Positions 54,412 through 63,427 of a DNA stretch of 64,000 bases are shown piece after piece. A program made the position numbers and the translations under genes. This DNA is from Chitinophagaceae bacterium. GTDB taxonomy: Bacteria; Bacteroidota; Bacteroidia; Chitinophagales; Chitinophagaceae. The stretch lies in assembly GCA_016787065.1 (NCBI GenBank), contig JAEUVD010000052.1, positions 62,001 through 126,000 of the forward strand. The letters run 5' to 3'. How positions within the stretch are numbered: the stretch's first letter is position 1; every line of letters begins with the position of its first letter. The notes under the pieces were generated by a model, which worked only from the letters and a program-made list of their open reading frames with translations, ran no database searches and was not told where the DNA came from.

Positions 54412-56259
54412 TTATTTTAATTTACTTAAGCGGTACGAAAATTTCAAATTGAAGCTGTAATAAAAGTCGTTGTGTTTAGGATTACCTCGAATATCTTTTT
54501 CGCCATAAGCATTATCGGGATCTATTTCATCCGATTTATTAAAAATTTGTTTGGCTACAGCAGCATTTTCTTCATCGAAATAGTTATCAAAAAGAGATGC
54601 ATCGATATAGGTGGTACTAACATCATCGAGGTAATCGGTAAATAACTTTCTACCCACGAACTCGAAGCCTAACGATGTGCGTCGACCAAAAACGTATTTA
54701 ACGCCACATCCAAAAGGCATATTCCATTGGCGTAACGCATAAGGTTTTCTATCTGGATATTCCTTCATGTTTTGTCCTTCGGTATGCAAAGGTTGTAAGT
54801 CGATGAAAACATAATCTTCTGCAATTTCATCATAATAACTTCCTTGTGGATTAAATCGAAAGGTACCAATTCCTGCTAATAGGTATGGCTGAACAGGATA
54901 ACGGAAGGCACGTTTTTGTATTGGAAATAGTTTTAAAGGAAGTAATTCCAATAACAATGACCATTCAGAAATTTTAGTTTGAAAATCGAGGTTGCGTTTG
55001 TATCGAAAATAAGCTTCATCTTTTTGCGAGGAATAAGCAATATCATGATCGCTAGCAGAAATTTTACCGTTTATATACGACAATCGAAAACCTAAATATT
55101 CAGAACGCGAATAGGTAATGGAGGCCCCGTAAAAGTTATTTCTCTTCTTGAAATTATTATCATAGAAGAACTTCTTTCCCAATCCGCTGTTACCGCCTAA
55201 ATCACCGAGATAATTTGAAACACCGATATAAAATGAAATTTCGGTCGACTTTCTCAATCGGTATCTAAACGAACTGAAATAATATTTTATGGAATCAATT
55301 TTTCGAAGCGAATCAATTACTTCCATTTTATACCCTTGCAAATTTTGCGATTTCGGTTCAGCTTCTTCCCAAGGCATTAAAACGAAATCAGGTGTTTCCT
55401 GTTTCGGTTGTTCCGGAATTGGTGCCGGTGTGGCATTCATTGTATTACTATCCGGTTTCTGTTCCGGGCGTGAAGCTGTAATTTCCTGACTGCTATCCGT
55501 TTTAGGAATCTCCCTCGAAGAAGTTTTAGCCACCGTAGCTAAACTATCTACTTCCGAAATAGGTGGTTTTGTTTGTGGCGTATTCAGTTCTACTACACTT
55601 TTTAAGCTATCTCGTTTGCGTGATACGTCCAACTCACGTTGTCGGTTAACTTCTTTAGCATACGCTTCGGAAGCCGCTAAACTATCCTGCCTTTTTTGTT
55701 CTGCGGTAATTCGCAAATTAACCTCGCGAATACTGTCTTGCACAAAACGTTGTCGTTGTGCTTGTAGTTTTGCTTGTTCAATACTATCGGCTATATATTT
55801 TGAACGTTGGTTTTGTACAAGGAACAAACTATCCTCCTCTCGTTGCTTTTTATAGCGTTCCTCCATCTTTTTTATACGATCACGCTCATCTAATTTTTCT
55901 TGTAATTTTTCTTCTCCGAATTTCTTTTTAAAATTCACGAGATCGATACTATCCTTTATCAGTTTTCGTTTTTCAACATTGGCTATACTATCTTTAAGTC
56001 GTTGTTGCTTTCGTGCGGATACAATACTATCATTTTGTTTTTTGAGTTCTTGTTTTTTTATTGCTCGGGTTAAACTATCAAGTTGTCTTTTTTCCTGAAA
56101 GGCCTTTTTGATACTATCCTTTTTGGTGTTCGTTTGTGCAACGAGTAGCTGCGTCGATAACATAATCAACGGAAATAAAACCACTATTACTTTGTACAAG
56201 AATTGCTTCAAGCGATAGAAAATACCTATCAAAGTAAAGATTTTTTTATTGTGTGACAA
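54412..56259 (-). CDS. Coiled-coil plus DUF6089-like outer-membrane beta-barrel protein
   Basis: The 615 aa protein has a leader (hydrophobic stretch about 20-40 ending LLVAQ). A very charged helical region (about 45-220) follows, full of Lys/Glu/Gln and recurring DSI or DSL, then a Pro/Ser/Thr linker. The C-terminal half matches the DUF6089 barrel: EISFYIGVSNYLGDLGGN, QPYLLAGIGTFRFNP, WNMPFGCGVKYVFGRRTSLGFE and DYLDDVSTTY. The coil may span periplasm toward peptidoglycan. The long coiled prefix is an unusual addition to this barrel family. The start at 56259 is TTG and is uncertain. Confidence 0.75.
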   Translation of the reverse strand: MSHNKKIFTLIGIFYRLKQFLYKVIVVLFPLIMLSTQLLVAQTNTKKDSIKKAFQEKRQLDSLTRAIKKQELKKQNDSIVSARKQQRLKDSIANVEKRKLIKDSIDLVNFKKKFGEEKLQEKLDERDRIKKMEERYKKQREEDSLFLVQNQRSKYIADSIEQAKLQAQRQRFVQDSIREVNLRITAEQKRQDSLAASEAYAKEVNRQRELDVSRKRDSLKSVVELNTPQTKPPISEVDSLATVAKTSSREIPKTDSSQEITASRPEQKPDSNTMNATPAPIPEQPKQETPDFVLMPWEEAEPKSQNLQGYKMEVIDSLRKIDSIKYYFSSFRYRLRKSTEISFYIGVSNYLGDLGGNSGLGKKFFYDNNFKKRNNFYGASITYSRSEYLGFRLSYINGKISASDHDIAYSSQKDEAYFRYKRNLDFQTKISEWSLLLELLPLKLFPIQKRAFRYPVQPYLLAGIGTFRFNPQGSYYDEIAEDYVFIDLQPLHTEGQNMKEYPDRKPYALRQWNMPFGCGVKYVFGRRTSLGFEFVGRKLFTDYLDDVSTTYIDASLFDNYFDEENAAVAKQIFNKSDEIDPDNAYGEKDIRGNPKHNDFYYSFNLKFSYRLSKLK

Positions 56260-56363
56260 ACAGAATTTTAAAATCTGTTTGTGGTTTTCCTCAATAAAAC
56301 AGCAGTAATTGTTTTACAGGATAACATTTGAAGCGTAAAGTAGAATTAGTTAGCGGTCGAACG

Positions 56364-57443
56364 TTATTCGTTCCACATTAAGTAGGCTTTAATAAAACCA
56401 TCAATTTCACCGTCCATCACGGGCCCTACGTTATTCACCTCAAAATCAGTTCGGTGGTCTTTTATCATTTTATAAGGATGAAAAACATACGAACGAATTT
56501 GAGACCCCCATTCTATTTTCTTTTTACTGGCATTGGTTTGGTTTTTAAGTTCTTCCTGACGTTGCAATTCACGTTCATACAATTGTGATTTCAACATTTT
56601 AAGGGCTTTCTCACGATTCTCTCCTTGGGTACGCGATTGCTGGCATTCAACAATAATTCCGGTAGGTAGATGTTTTAATCGTACTGCTGTTTCTACCTTA
56701 TTTACATTTTGTCCGCCTTTACCCCCTGATCGGAAAAACTCCCATTCCAAATCGGAGGGATTTACATCAATTTCAATTGAATCATCCACCATAGGATACA
56801 CAAATACTGATGCGAAGGAGGTATGACGTCGTGCATTGGAGTCGAATGGTGAAATACGAACCAAACGATGAACCCCATTTTCAGATTTTAATAAACCAAA
56901 AGCGAAAGGCCCGTCCAATTCAATGGTTGCTTGTTTTATTCCGGCACCATCACCCCATTGGACATCAATTTCTGAAACTGAAAAACCATTCTTTTCACCA
57001 TACATTCGATACATCCGAAGCAGCATTTCTGCCCAATCCTGACTTTCCGTTCCACCAGCGCCGGAATTGATGGTCATTACAGCAGGCATCTCATCTTCAG
57101 GTTGATTCAGCGTACTTTTAAACTCAACTTCTTCTATAGCCTGAATGGCGGCATCGTAGGCTTGTTTTGCTTCCTGCTCAGACGTTTCACCTTCTTTCCA
57201 AAAATCAAAAAGAACGGCAAAATCTTCCACTGCGGAATTTGTTTTATCGTACAAACCTGTCCAATACGAATTGGTTTTTATCTCCTTTAATATACCGGTA
57301 GCTCGTTCATTATTATCCCAAAACCCGGGCGATAAACTTAGTTGTCGGTCGCTTTCAATTTTATTTTTCTTCTCACCAACCTGCAAAAAAGTATAGAGGT
57401 TTTTAACCCGCTCACGCATCTCTTTAAGTTGCTCGATTGTCAT
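56364..57443 (-). CDS. prfB: Peptide chain release factor 2 (no programmed frameshift)
   Basis: RF2 ends translation at UAA and UGA. The 359 aa protein has the stop-codon-reading SPF motif (RISPFDSN) and the GGQ motif (SGGKGGQNVN) that triggers hydrolysis. The reading frame is continuous from ATG (57443) through the usual frameshift position: the N-terminus MTIEQLKEMRERVKNLYTF continues directly into LQVGEKK with no in-frame TGA and no slippery CTT TGA. So the autoregulatory +1 frameshift common in bacterial prfB is absent here. Confidence 0.95.
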   Translation of the reverse strand: MTIEQLKEMRERVKNLYTFLQVGEKKNKIESDRQLSLSPGFWDNNERATGILKEIKTNSYWTGLYDKTNSAVEDFAVLFDFWKEGETSEQEAKQAYDAAIQAIEEVEFKSTLNQPEDEMPAVMTINSGAGGTESQDWAEMLLRMYRMYGEKNGFSVSEIDVQWGDGAGIKQATIELDGPFAFGLLKSENGVHRLVRISPFDSNARRHTSFASVFVYPMVDDSIEIDVNPSDLEWEFFRSGGKGGQNVNKVETAVRLKHLPTGIIVECQQSRTQGENREKALKMLKSQLYERELQRQEELKNQTNASKKKIEWGSQIRSYVFHPYKMIKDHRTDFEVNNVGPVMDGEIDGFIKAYLMWNE

Positions 57444-57772
57444 GCGACAAAGATGCTTGATAATTTCAGAATGACGATAAAATTTTCTTCACGCTAAGTA
57501 AACATGCACCAACAACAGTTTAAGTTAGCGTGCAATAAAACCCTTCTAGTAAATAAAATGTGCGGTATGAGTTTCAATAGGCTTATGCTCAAAAACTGAC
57601 TTCCCGAAGGAAGGAATAAATCCACCATGTCAATGCTAAGATGCTTTATTACTGTATGGTACGATCAAAACAAATACTTCGTGCACAACGTATATGTAGC
57701 TAACTAATAAGTACAATATCCTTGTATAACAAACTACGAAACCCGGTTTTGTAATCCACAACGTAAGTAATT
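57444..57772. other. 329-nt gap between fabH and prfB
   Basis: No ORF or tRNA is apparent. The region contains the imperfect hairpin at 57490-57532. The sequence just upstream of prfB has CATCTTTG 4 nt before its ATG, one mismatch from the TAnnTTTG box. Confidence 0.5.
57490..57532. repeat. Imperfect 13-bp hairpin upstream of prfB
   Basis: CACGCTAA (57490-57497) pairs with TTAGCGTG (57525-57532). The inner arms TAAAC and GTTTA pair after a 1/2-nt internal loop, leaving a 14-nt loop. There is no T-tract, so it is not a standard terminator. It could be a structured leader or a regulator site. Confidence 0.5.
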
Positions 57773-58762
57773 CTAATACGCCCATTTGAGGTAGGTTGCG
57801 CCCCACGTAAATCCTCCACCGAAGGCTGCCAGAACGATGTTATCTCCTTTGTTCAGTCGGCTTTCCCATTCCCATAAACAAAGAGGTAAGGTACCATTGG
57901 TTGTATTGCCGTAACGTTGAATATTAATCATTACCTTATCTTCCGTAATACCCATACGCTCTCGGGTGGCGTCAATAATACGTTTATTCGCTTGATGGGG
58001 CACCAACCAGGCTACGTCATTTTCGGTTAGGTTATTTCGTTGCATAATTTCATAGGCAACATCAGCCATATTGGTAACAGCAAATTTGAAAACGGTTTGT
58101 CCTTCCTGATACACAAAATGTTCCTTAGCCATCACCGTTTCAACGGTAGCCGGTTTAACCGACCCACCAGCCTTTTGATGCAGATGAGCTCTACCGGCTC
58201 CATCCGATTTCAATACTGAATCGATAATGCCAAAACCGTCGGTATTTGGTTCGAGTAGCACGGCACCACAGCCATCACCAAAAATGATACAGGTTGTTCG
58301 ATCTTCAAAGTTCAAGATCGAACTCATTTTATCACCACCAACCACAATTACTTTTTTATACTTACCGGTTTCAATAAACTGTGAGGCGGTAGTTAGTGCA
58401 TATAAAAAACCACTGCATGCCGCACTAATATCATAACCAAAAGCATTCTTCAATCCTAATTTATCGGTAATTACATTGGCTGTTGCCGGGAAAGTATAAT
58501 CGGGCGTGGTAGTTGCACATATCAATAATTCAATCTCAAGAGGATCGATATTCTTTTTATCTAAGATCTGTTGCACCGCTTTAACAGCCATATCAGAGGT
58601 GCCCAAGCCTTCACCTTTTAGTATACGGCGTTCTTTAATTCCTGTTCTGGTGGTAATCCATTCATCACTGGTATCTACAATTTTTGCGAGATCATCATTC
58701 GATAAAACATCTTCAGGTACATAACCGCCAACTGCTGTGATGGCCGCATGAATTTTTGTCAT
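57773..58762 (-). CDS. fabH: 3-oxoacyl-ACP synthase III
   Basis: FabH starts fatty-acid synthesis by condensing acetyl-CoA or a branched starter with malonyl-ACP. The 329 aa thiolase-fold protein has catalytic C116 (SAACSGF), H256 (VPHQANKR) and N286 (RYGNTTNG). It sits away from plsX, fabD or acpP genes. The ATG is 93 nt from the divergent YdeI-like gene. Confidence 0.95.
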   Translation of the reverse strand: MTKIHAAITAVGGYVPEDVLSNDDLAKIVDTSDEWITTRTGIKERRILKGEGLGTSDMAVKAVQQILDKKNIDPLEIELLICATTTPDYTFPATANVITDKLGLKNAFGYDISAACSGFLYALTTASQFIETGKYKKVIVVGGDKMSSILNFEDRTTCIIFGDGCGAVLLEPNTDGFGIIDSVLKSDGAGRAHLHQKAGGSVKPATVETVMAKEHFVYQEGQTVFKFAVTNMADVAYEIMQRNNLTENDVAWLVPHQANKRIIDATRERMGITEDKVMINIQRYGNTTNGTLPLCLWEWESRLNKGDNIVLAAFGGGFTWGATYLKWAY

Positions 58763-58855
58763 GTATAAAATTTATTAAGCGGGTAAAAATAATATCTATT
58801 GATTGTTTTTTTAATACGAGTTATACACCATTTTTGATGATCGGAAAAAGAGGCC

Positions 58856-59350
58856 ATGTTAACTTTTAAAGGAACATTAGAACGATTTGCTGAAAAAGGC
58901 GAAAAAACAGGCTGGACTTATATCCACATTTCTTCGCAAGACGCTAATTTATTAAATCCAGGTACGCGAAAATCATATCGGGTGAAGGGGAAATTAGACG
59001 CAGTAATCATTAAGCAACAATCCATTTTGCCGATGGGAGATGGCGATTTCATTCTTCCGGTTAAAGAAGAACTTCGCAAGAAGTTGAAAAAACCATTAGG
59101 GGAAACGATTGTAGTTCAACTCGAAGTAGATCCTAGTGCGATTTCACTCGATGAAGAGTTACTGCTTTGTTTGCAAGATGTTCCGGAAGCATATCAAAAA
59201 TTTGTAGCTATGCCTTTATCGCATCAACGATATTATAGCAATCATGTTAGTAACGCTAAAACCGATACAACACGAGCTAAACGAATTGCCCATATTATAG
59301 AATCTATGCTGCGCGATATGAGTTTCGCTGAAATGCTAAAGATGAAATGA
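58856..59350 (+). CDS. DUF1905 / YdeI-OmdA-like protein
   Basis: The 164 aa protein joins a DUF1905 domain (about 1-100; LERFAEKGEKTGWTYIHI, YRVKGKLDAVIIKQQ) to a YdeI/OmpD-associated (OmdA) C-terminal helical domain (about 110-164; FVAMPLSHQRYYSNHV, AKRIAHIIESML). Both families are of unknown function, and this two-part order is common. The stop forms an ATGA overlap with a possible start of the next gene. Confidence 0.85.
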   Translation: MLTFKGTLERFAEKGEKTGWTYIHISSQDANLLNPGTRKSYRVKGKLDAVIIKQQSILPMGDGDFILPVKEELRKKLKKPLGETIVVQLEVDPSAISLDEELLLCLQDVPEAYQKFVAMPLSHQRYYSNHVSNAKTDTTRAKRIAHIIESMLRDMSFAEMLKMK

Positions 59351-59406
59351 TTTACAAGGAATCGCTTAAATTTACCCGTTCACGTAACAGTTTAGCTATG
59401 ACTTAT

Positions 59407-60354
59407 ATGCATAAGAATTACAAAAAGAAGTTCAGCTTTCTAAGCAAATTCTGGTTACATACATGTTTAGGTTTGGTGTTACTTGCTTCCGTTCAAACGG
59501 TAAAAGCGCAATTACCTCAAACCCGCATTTATTTATTCGATTTGCAACGCTCTCAAAAGGGCATGAAAGTTAGCAACGGACATTTAATTTCAAAAAATAA
59601 AGGCTATAATAACCAACCAAGTTTTTCTCCGGATTCCAGGTATTTGTATTTTTCTTCCTCCATCGATTCTACCAATACAGAACTTTTTAAGATGGATTTG
59701 GAAAAGAAAAAACCACGGCTGGTGCGACTTACAAAAACGAAAGAACCAGAATATTCTCCTAAAATCACGCCCGACATGGATCGTATCTCTTGCGTGAGTG
59801 TGGAACGCGATACAGTAACACAACATTTATACACCCTTAATTTGAAAGGAAAGAAACCTCAAGTTGTTTTACCACAATTAAAAACCATAGGATACTACGA
59901 GTGGATTACATCCTATGAATTCGTTTCATTTGAATTACCGGAACCCTTTTATCTGGTGAAGCATAATCTGAATTTTAGTAAAGTGGATACGATGGCAACT
60001 CAAATCGGAAGAACATTTTTCTATTATCGAAGTAAAGGCCGTATTGTGTATGTTGACAAGTCGGATTCGTTACATTGGAAAATAAAGACCTTGAACCCAA
60101 ACCCCAAAAAAAATCCAGAGCCCAATAATACACTCTGTGAAACCTTACCGGGTGAAGAGGATTTTTGTATTCTAATGGATGGTAGTTTGTTACAAGGTCA
60201 TCAAGGAGTATTGTATTATTTGAAAAATCCATTCCGTTTTCAGGAAAGTAAATGGGAATCGCTGATCGATATGAATCAATTCGGTTTTAAGAAATTTCAA
60301 CGGTTAGCAGTGTCGTATGATAACACCAAGCTCGCTGTGGTAGCCTTACCGTAA
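59407..60354 (+). CDS. Exported WD40/TolB-like beta-propeller protein
   Basis: From the ATG at 59407 the protein is 315 aa with a signal peptide (MHKNYKKKFSFLSKFW, hydrophobic core, VKAQ). PD40-type repeats follow (PSFSPDSRYLYFSSS, EPEYSPKITPDMDRISCVSV), as in TolB-like propellers. Earlier in-frame ATGs at 59347 (ATGA overlap with the upstream stop) and 59398 would place 20 or 3 extra residues before the signal peptide. Its role is unknown. The coupling suggests co-expression with the DUF1905 gene. Confidence 0.75.
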   Translation: MHKNYKKKFSFLSKFWLHTCLGLVLLASVQTVKAQLPQTRIYLFDLQRSQKGMKVSNGHLISKNKGYNNQPSFSPDSRYLYFSSSIDSTNTELFKMDLEKKKPRLVRLTKTKEPEYSPKITPDMDRISCVSVERDTVTQHLYTLNLKGKKPQVVLPQLKTIGYYEWITSYEFVSFELPEPFYLVKHNLNFSKVDTMATQIGRTFFYYRSKGRIVYVDKSDSLHWKIKTLNPNPKKNPEPNNTLCETLPGEEDFCILMDGSLLQGHQGVLYYLKNPFRFQESKWESLIDMNQFGFKKFQRLAVSYDNTKLAVVALP

Positions 60355-60389
60355 GCTTCCATGGTGTGAGAGAAGAATAAATCTAGTGG

Positions 60390-60447
60390 ATTCGTCTTAA
60401 AAATTCCGAATTCCGTCTTGATTTGTCCTAACATTCTGAATTTTGTC
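60390..60447 (+). repeat. Four spaced ATTYGTC-like motifs upstream of the peroxidase gene
   Basis: ATTCGTC (60390-60396), ATTCCGTC (60410-60417), ATTTGTC (60421-60427) and ATTTTGTC (60440-60447) end 21, 10 and 20 bp apart, close to whole helical turns. The second and fourth lie in 15-bp imperfect direct repeats (60403-60417 and 60433-60447). They may bind a regulator of the next gene. Confidence 0.4.
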
Positions 60448-60508
60448 GTCGTCTTTCATGGAAATGTAATTTTTTTAATTTATTTTCATTTAATAAAAGG
60501 TACGTATC

Positions 60509-61585
60509 ATGAAAAGCAATCTTTCGTTTAAACTTATTCCGGCGCTGCTCTTTGCAGGCATTTTGTTTTCGGTTTCTTGTTCAAAAATTAAACAAACGGA
60601 GATTTCGGAGACATACCTACCGAATGAAGTTCCCAACATAACAGGGGTATCGAATGTAGATGCCGGCACCTATCTTGGCCGCGCATTATTTTATGACAAA
60701 GTACTTTCAAAAAATAACGCTGTTTCTTGCGCTTCCTGTCATAAACAAGCCAATGCCTTCGCTGACAATATGGCTTTGAGTACCGGTTTTGAAGGAAGAA
60801 AAACCACGCGTAATTCCATTGCTATTCAAAATATTAGCAACGCAGTAATTGGTTTTGGTTTTCAACCTTTGTTTTGGGATGGTCGTGAAAATGATTTAGG
60901 AAGCTTGATTACGAAACCCATCGAAAACCATATTGAAATGGGAATGGATGATATGACAGCCTTAATGAAAAAGATTAACGAGCGTGACTACGTAAAACGT
61001 TTAACTCCATTGGCGTTTGGCACAAATGAATTGAGTATCGATCAGTTTAAAAATGCCTTAGTTAGTTTCCTCACTACGATACGTTCAGATAGTTGTCGAT
61101 TAACTGTAGATAAGCTTTTTGGTACTCAAAACTTAACGCCTATCGAACGTCGGGGTGAATTTTTATTTAATACGACCTACCAGTGTGCTCGTTGCCATCA
61201 GCCAGGTTCTATTGCTTTTTATAATGAAAATTCATTTGCCAATATTGGTTTAGATGCGTCTAATTCGGATATAGGTTTGATGCGAGTAACTAAAAAAGAA
61301 AATGATCGTGGTCGGTTTAAAATTCCAGACTTACACAATGTGATGCTAACGGCGCCTTATATGCATGATGGACGTTTTGCAACCATCGATGATGTGTTGG
61401 AACATTATAGCCATGGTATTCTTAAAAGTAGCACATTAGATACTCGATTGATGGAAAATAACGAACCTGTTCAGTTGAATATTACCACCGAAGATCGGGA
61501 GGCCTTAAAAGCATTTCTAGCTACGCTTACAGATTATAAAATGATTACAAACCCGAATTTAGCCAATCCATTCAAAACAAAATAA
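60509..61585 (+). CDS. Di-haem cytochrome c peroxidase (CcpA/MauG family) lipoprotein
   Basis: The 358 aa protein has a lipoprotein signal (lipobox FSVSC, Cys24) and two haem c sites, CASCH (74-78) and CARCH (226-230). The CCP-type PYMHDGRFATIDDVLEHY lies near the end, with FWDGREND between the haems. Classical members reduce hydrogen peroxide to water with electrons from cytochrome c, while MauG-like relatives modify proteins. It is membrane-anchored and periplasmic. A beta-barrel gene follows after 7 nt. A set of repeated motifs lies upstream. Confidence 0.93.
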   Translation: MKSNLSFKLIPALLFAGILFSVSCSKIKQTEISETYLPNEVPNITGVSNVDAGTYLGRALFYDKVLSKNNAVSCASCHKQANAFADNMALSTGFEGRKTTRNSIAIQNISNAVIGFGFQPLFWDGRENDLGSLITKPIENHIEMGMDDMTALMKKINERDYVKRLTPLAFGTNELSIDQFKNALVSFLTTIRSDSCRLTVDKLFGTQNLTPIERRGEFLFNTTYQCARCHQPGSIAFYNENSFANIGLDASNSDIGLMRVTKKENDRGRFKIPDLHNVMLTAPYMHDGRFATIDDVLEHYSHGILKSSTLDTRLMENNEPVQLNITTEDREALKAFLATLTDYKMITNPNLANPFKTK

Positions 61586-61592
61586 TGAATTC

Positions 61593-62285
61593 ATGAAGAA
61601 ATCCTTTTTAGTTTGCTTTGCTACCTTATTGTTCCAATACGCGTATACCCAATCAGATAGCGCTTTTCATTCTAAAAAATTAACCCCTTTAGTAGGTGTT
61701 CAGGCGAATGCACTATTTCGACAATTATTCAATTTTGGAAATGCGAATAACCCGGTAAACAACCCCTATTTACTGACTTTTGATTTAATTACTCCTTCAA
61801 AATGGGGTACTCATTTGGGTTTAGGGTATACCCGAAATAATAGTTTCACGAACGATGGTAATACCAAAACAAGCAATTACATTAATGATTTATATTTTCG
61901 CTTAGGTGCTGAACGTATAATACCTTTAAACAAACGTTTTGTAGCTACTGCACATTTGCACCTGCTATACAATAATTTGAACAGCGAAACAGTATCCGAA
62001 GAAAACTTCAGTTCGCAATACACGAAAATAACAACGGCTACTCAAAACCGATCTGTTGGAGGCGGACCAGCGCTAAGTTTACGCTACAAAGTAGCAAATA
62101 GAGTTTGGATAGGCACGGAAGCGAATTATTATTTCAGAATGGGGAACACAAAATCTTCAGTTACTACGTATATTGAATTTCAGGGTGTTCCACAAGGAGA
62201 AATCAATACCCAAAAATCGGATAATGATTTTAGCAATTTTACGCTAAACACGCCTACGGCTATTTTTCTGATTCTTCGTTTGTAA
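61593..62285 (+). CDS. Outer-membrane beta-barrel-like protein
   Basis: The 230 aa protein has a signal peptide (MKKSFLVCFATLLFQYAYT) and alternating hydrophobic/polar strands (ATAHLHLLYNNLN, GPALSLRYKVANRVWIG, FTLNTPTAIFLILRL) ending in an aromatic/hydrophobic C-terminal strand. No family was recognised. It lies 7 nt after the peroxidase gene, so the two products probably work together, perhaps at the outer membrane. Confidence 0.65.
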   Translation: MKKSFLVCFATLLFQYAYTQSDSAFHSKKLTPLVGVQANALFRQLFNFGNANNPVNNPYLLTFDLITPSKWGTHLGLGYTRNNSFTNDGNTKTSNYINDLYFRLGAERIIPLNKRFVATAHLHLLYNNLNSETVSEENFSSQYTKITTATQNRSVGGGPALSLRYKVANRVWIGTEANYYFRMGNTKSSVTTYIEFQGVPQGEINTQKSDNDFSNFTLNTPTAIFLILRL

Positions 62286-62324
62286 AAACACAAACTTCGT
62301 AGCCGAAGAATACCTTTCCCATGC

Positions 62325-62332
62325 TACATTTG
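62325..62332 (+). promoter_or_regulatory. Bacteroidota -7 box (TACATTTG) before the SAM-hydrolase operon
   Basis: TACATTTG matches TAnnTTTG exactly and ends 4 nt before the ATG at 62337, again implying a very short or absent leader. A small hairpin CTTCG-TAGC-CGAAG lies upstream at 62295-62308. Confidence 0.4.
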
Positions 62333-62336
62333 CCAA

Positions 62337-63137
62337 ATGCTCTCAGGGCTAACGCTTACTTCTGACTTTGGTTTCCGCAATCCTGCTCTGGCTGTGGTGA
62401 AGGCAAAGCTATTTGGCGCTCTACCAGACGTAGCAGTTTTTGATATCAACCATCAGATCGAACCATTTAACACACAACAAGCTGTTTATTTTTTTGAGCA
62501 AGCGTATCGGCACTTTCCGGAAAACACAGTACACTTTGTGTTTTACAACTTATATGAAAATGCGAATAAACAATTATTGTATGTGTATGAAAATCGGCAA
62601 CATATTTTCTGTCCGGATAATGGATTTATTACTATGTTGTTCCATGAAAGGCCATTGCAATTATTTCGATTGAATGACCAGGAGATTGTTCATTTCAATT
62701 ATCAAGAAGTTTGTGATCATTATTTACACGGGTATGAATTAATTAGTCAGGAAGTAAAGCAAGGATTTACTCCTATTACCATTCAAGATATTCTGGTAAA
62801 ACGACCGAATCAGGCTACCTATGCTAACAATATCATCGACGCTCAAGTTCTATTTGTAGATCATTATGGTAATGTTGTTTTAAATGTGAAAGAAGATTTT
62901 TTCGAAGTCTCCGGCAGAAACCGACCGTTTCGAATTTCCTTTTTAAAAAATGAAGAAATAAACACATTAAATAAGCACTATTTTGATGTGGAAGCCGGTG
63001 AAGTGATGGCATGGTTTAATACAGCAGGCTACTTAGAAATTGCAGTACACATGGGCTCGGCGGCAGAACTTTTTGGATTTCAAGCGGCACGAGAACGATC
63101 GCTTTTTTATAACCAAGTAAAAATATTTTTTGAATGA
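62337..63137 (+). CDS. SAM hydroxide adenosyltransferase (DUF62 family)
   Basis: The family hydrolyses S-adenosylmethionine to adenosine and methionine, and some members chlorinate or fluorinate it. The 266 aa protein shows TLTSDFGFRNPA (the family's DFG metal/SAM loop), FDINHQIEPFN, CPDNGFITML and the VDHYGNVVLN motif of the C-terminal domain. Usual chlorinase/fluorinase halide-pocket loops cannot be judged here, so hydrolase is the default. It overlaps the next gene by ATGA. Confidence 0.9.
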   Translation: MLSGLTLTSDFGFRNPALAVVKAKLFGALPDVAVFDINHQIEPFNTQQAVYFFEQAYRHFPENTVHFVFYNLYENANKQLLYVYENRQHIFCPDNGFITMLFHERPLQLFRLNDQEIVHFNYQEVCDHYLHGYELISQEVKQGFTPITIQDILVKRPNQATYANNIIDAQVLFVDHYGNVVLNVKEDFFEVSGRNRPFRISFLKNEEINTLNKHYFDVEAGEVMAWFNTAGYLEIAVHMGSAAELFGFQAARERSLFYNQVKIFFE

Positions 63138-63427
63138 TTAGAGTAGTTCGTTTATCCTTCAAAGACGAACATAAAGAAGATTTTCTAGCCTTCTTTCATG
63201 ATCGTAAAGAACGAATTCGTGCTGTGCAAGGCTGCACTTTTTTACAATTGTGGCGCGATGATAAGAACGAAAATGTGTTTTACACGTATAGTATGTGGGA
63301 AGCCAACTCTTTCCTCGAATCATATAGAAATTCCGCCTTCTTCCGCGAAACCTGGTCGCAGGTAAAACAATGGTTTAGTGAAAGTCCGATGGCGTTTTCC
63401 GCAAATGATGTAATCACTTTACCATGA
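63134..63427 (+). CDS. ABM-fold monooxygenase-like small protein
   Basis: The 97 aa protein has the ferredoxin-like dimeric alpha-beta barrel of antibiotic-biosynthesis monooxygenases: RVVRLSFKDEHKEDFLAFF, CTFLQLWRDDKNENVFYTYSMWE and FLESYRNSAFF. Relatives act on quinols or haem or are catalytically inert. No clear active-site residue shows. It overlaps both neighbours by 4 nt (ATGA). Confidence 0.8.
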   Translation: MIRVVRLSFKDEHKEDFLAFFHDRKERIRAVQGCTFLQLWRDDKNENVFYTYSMWEANSFLESYRNSAFFRETWSQVKQWFSESPMAFSANDVITLP

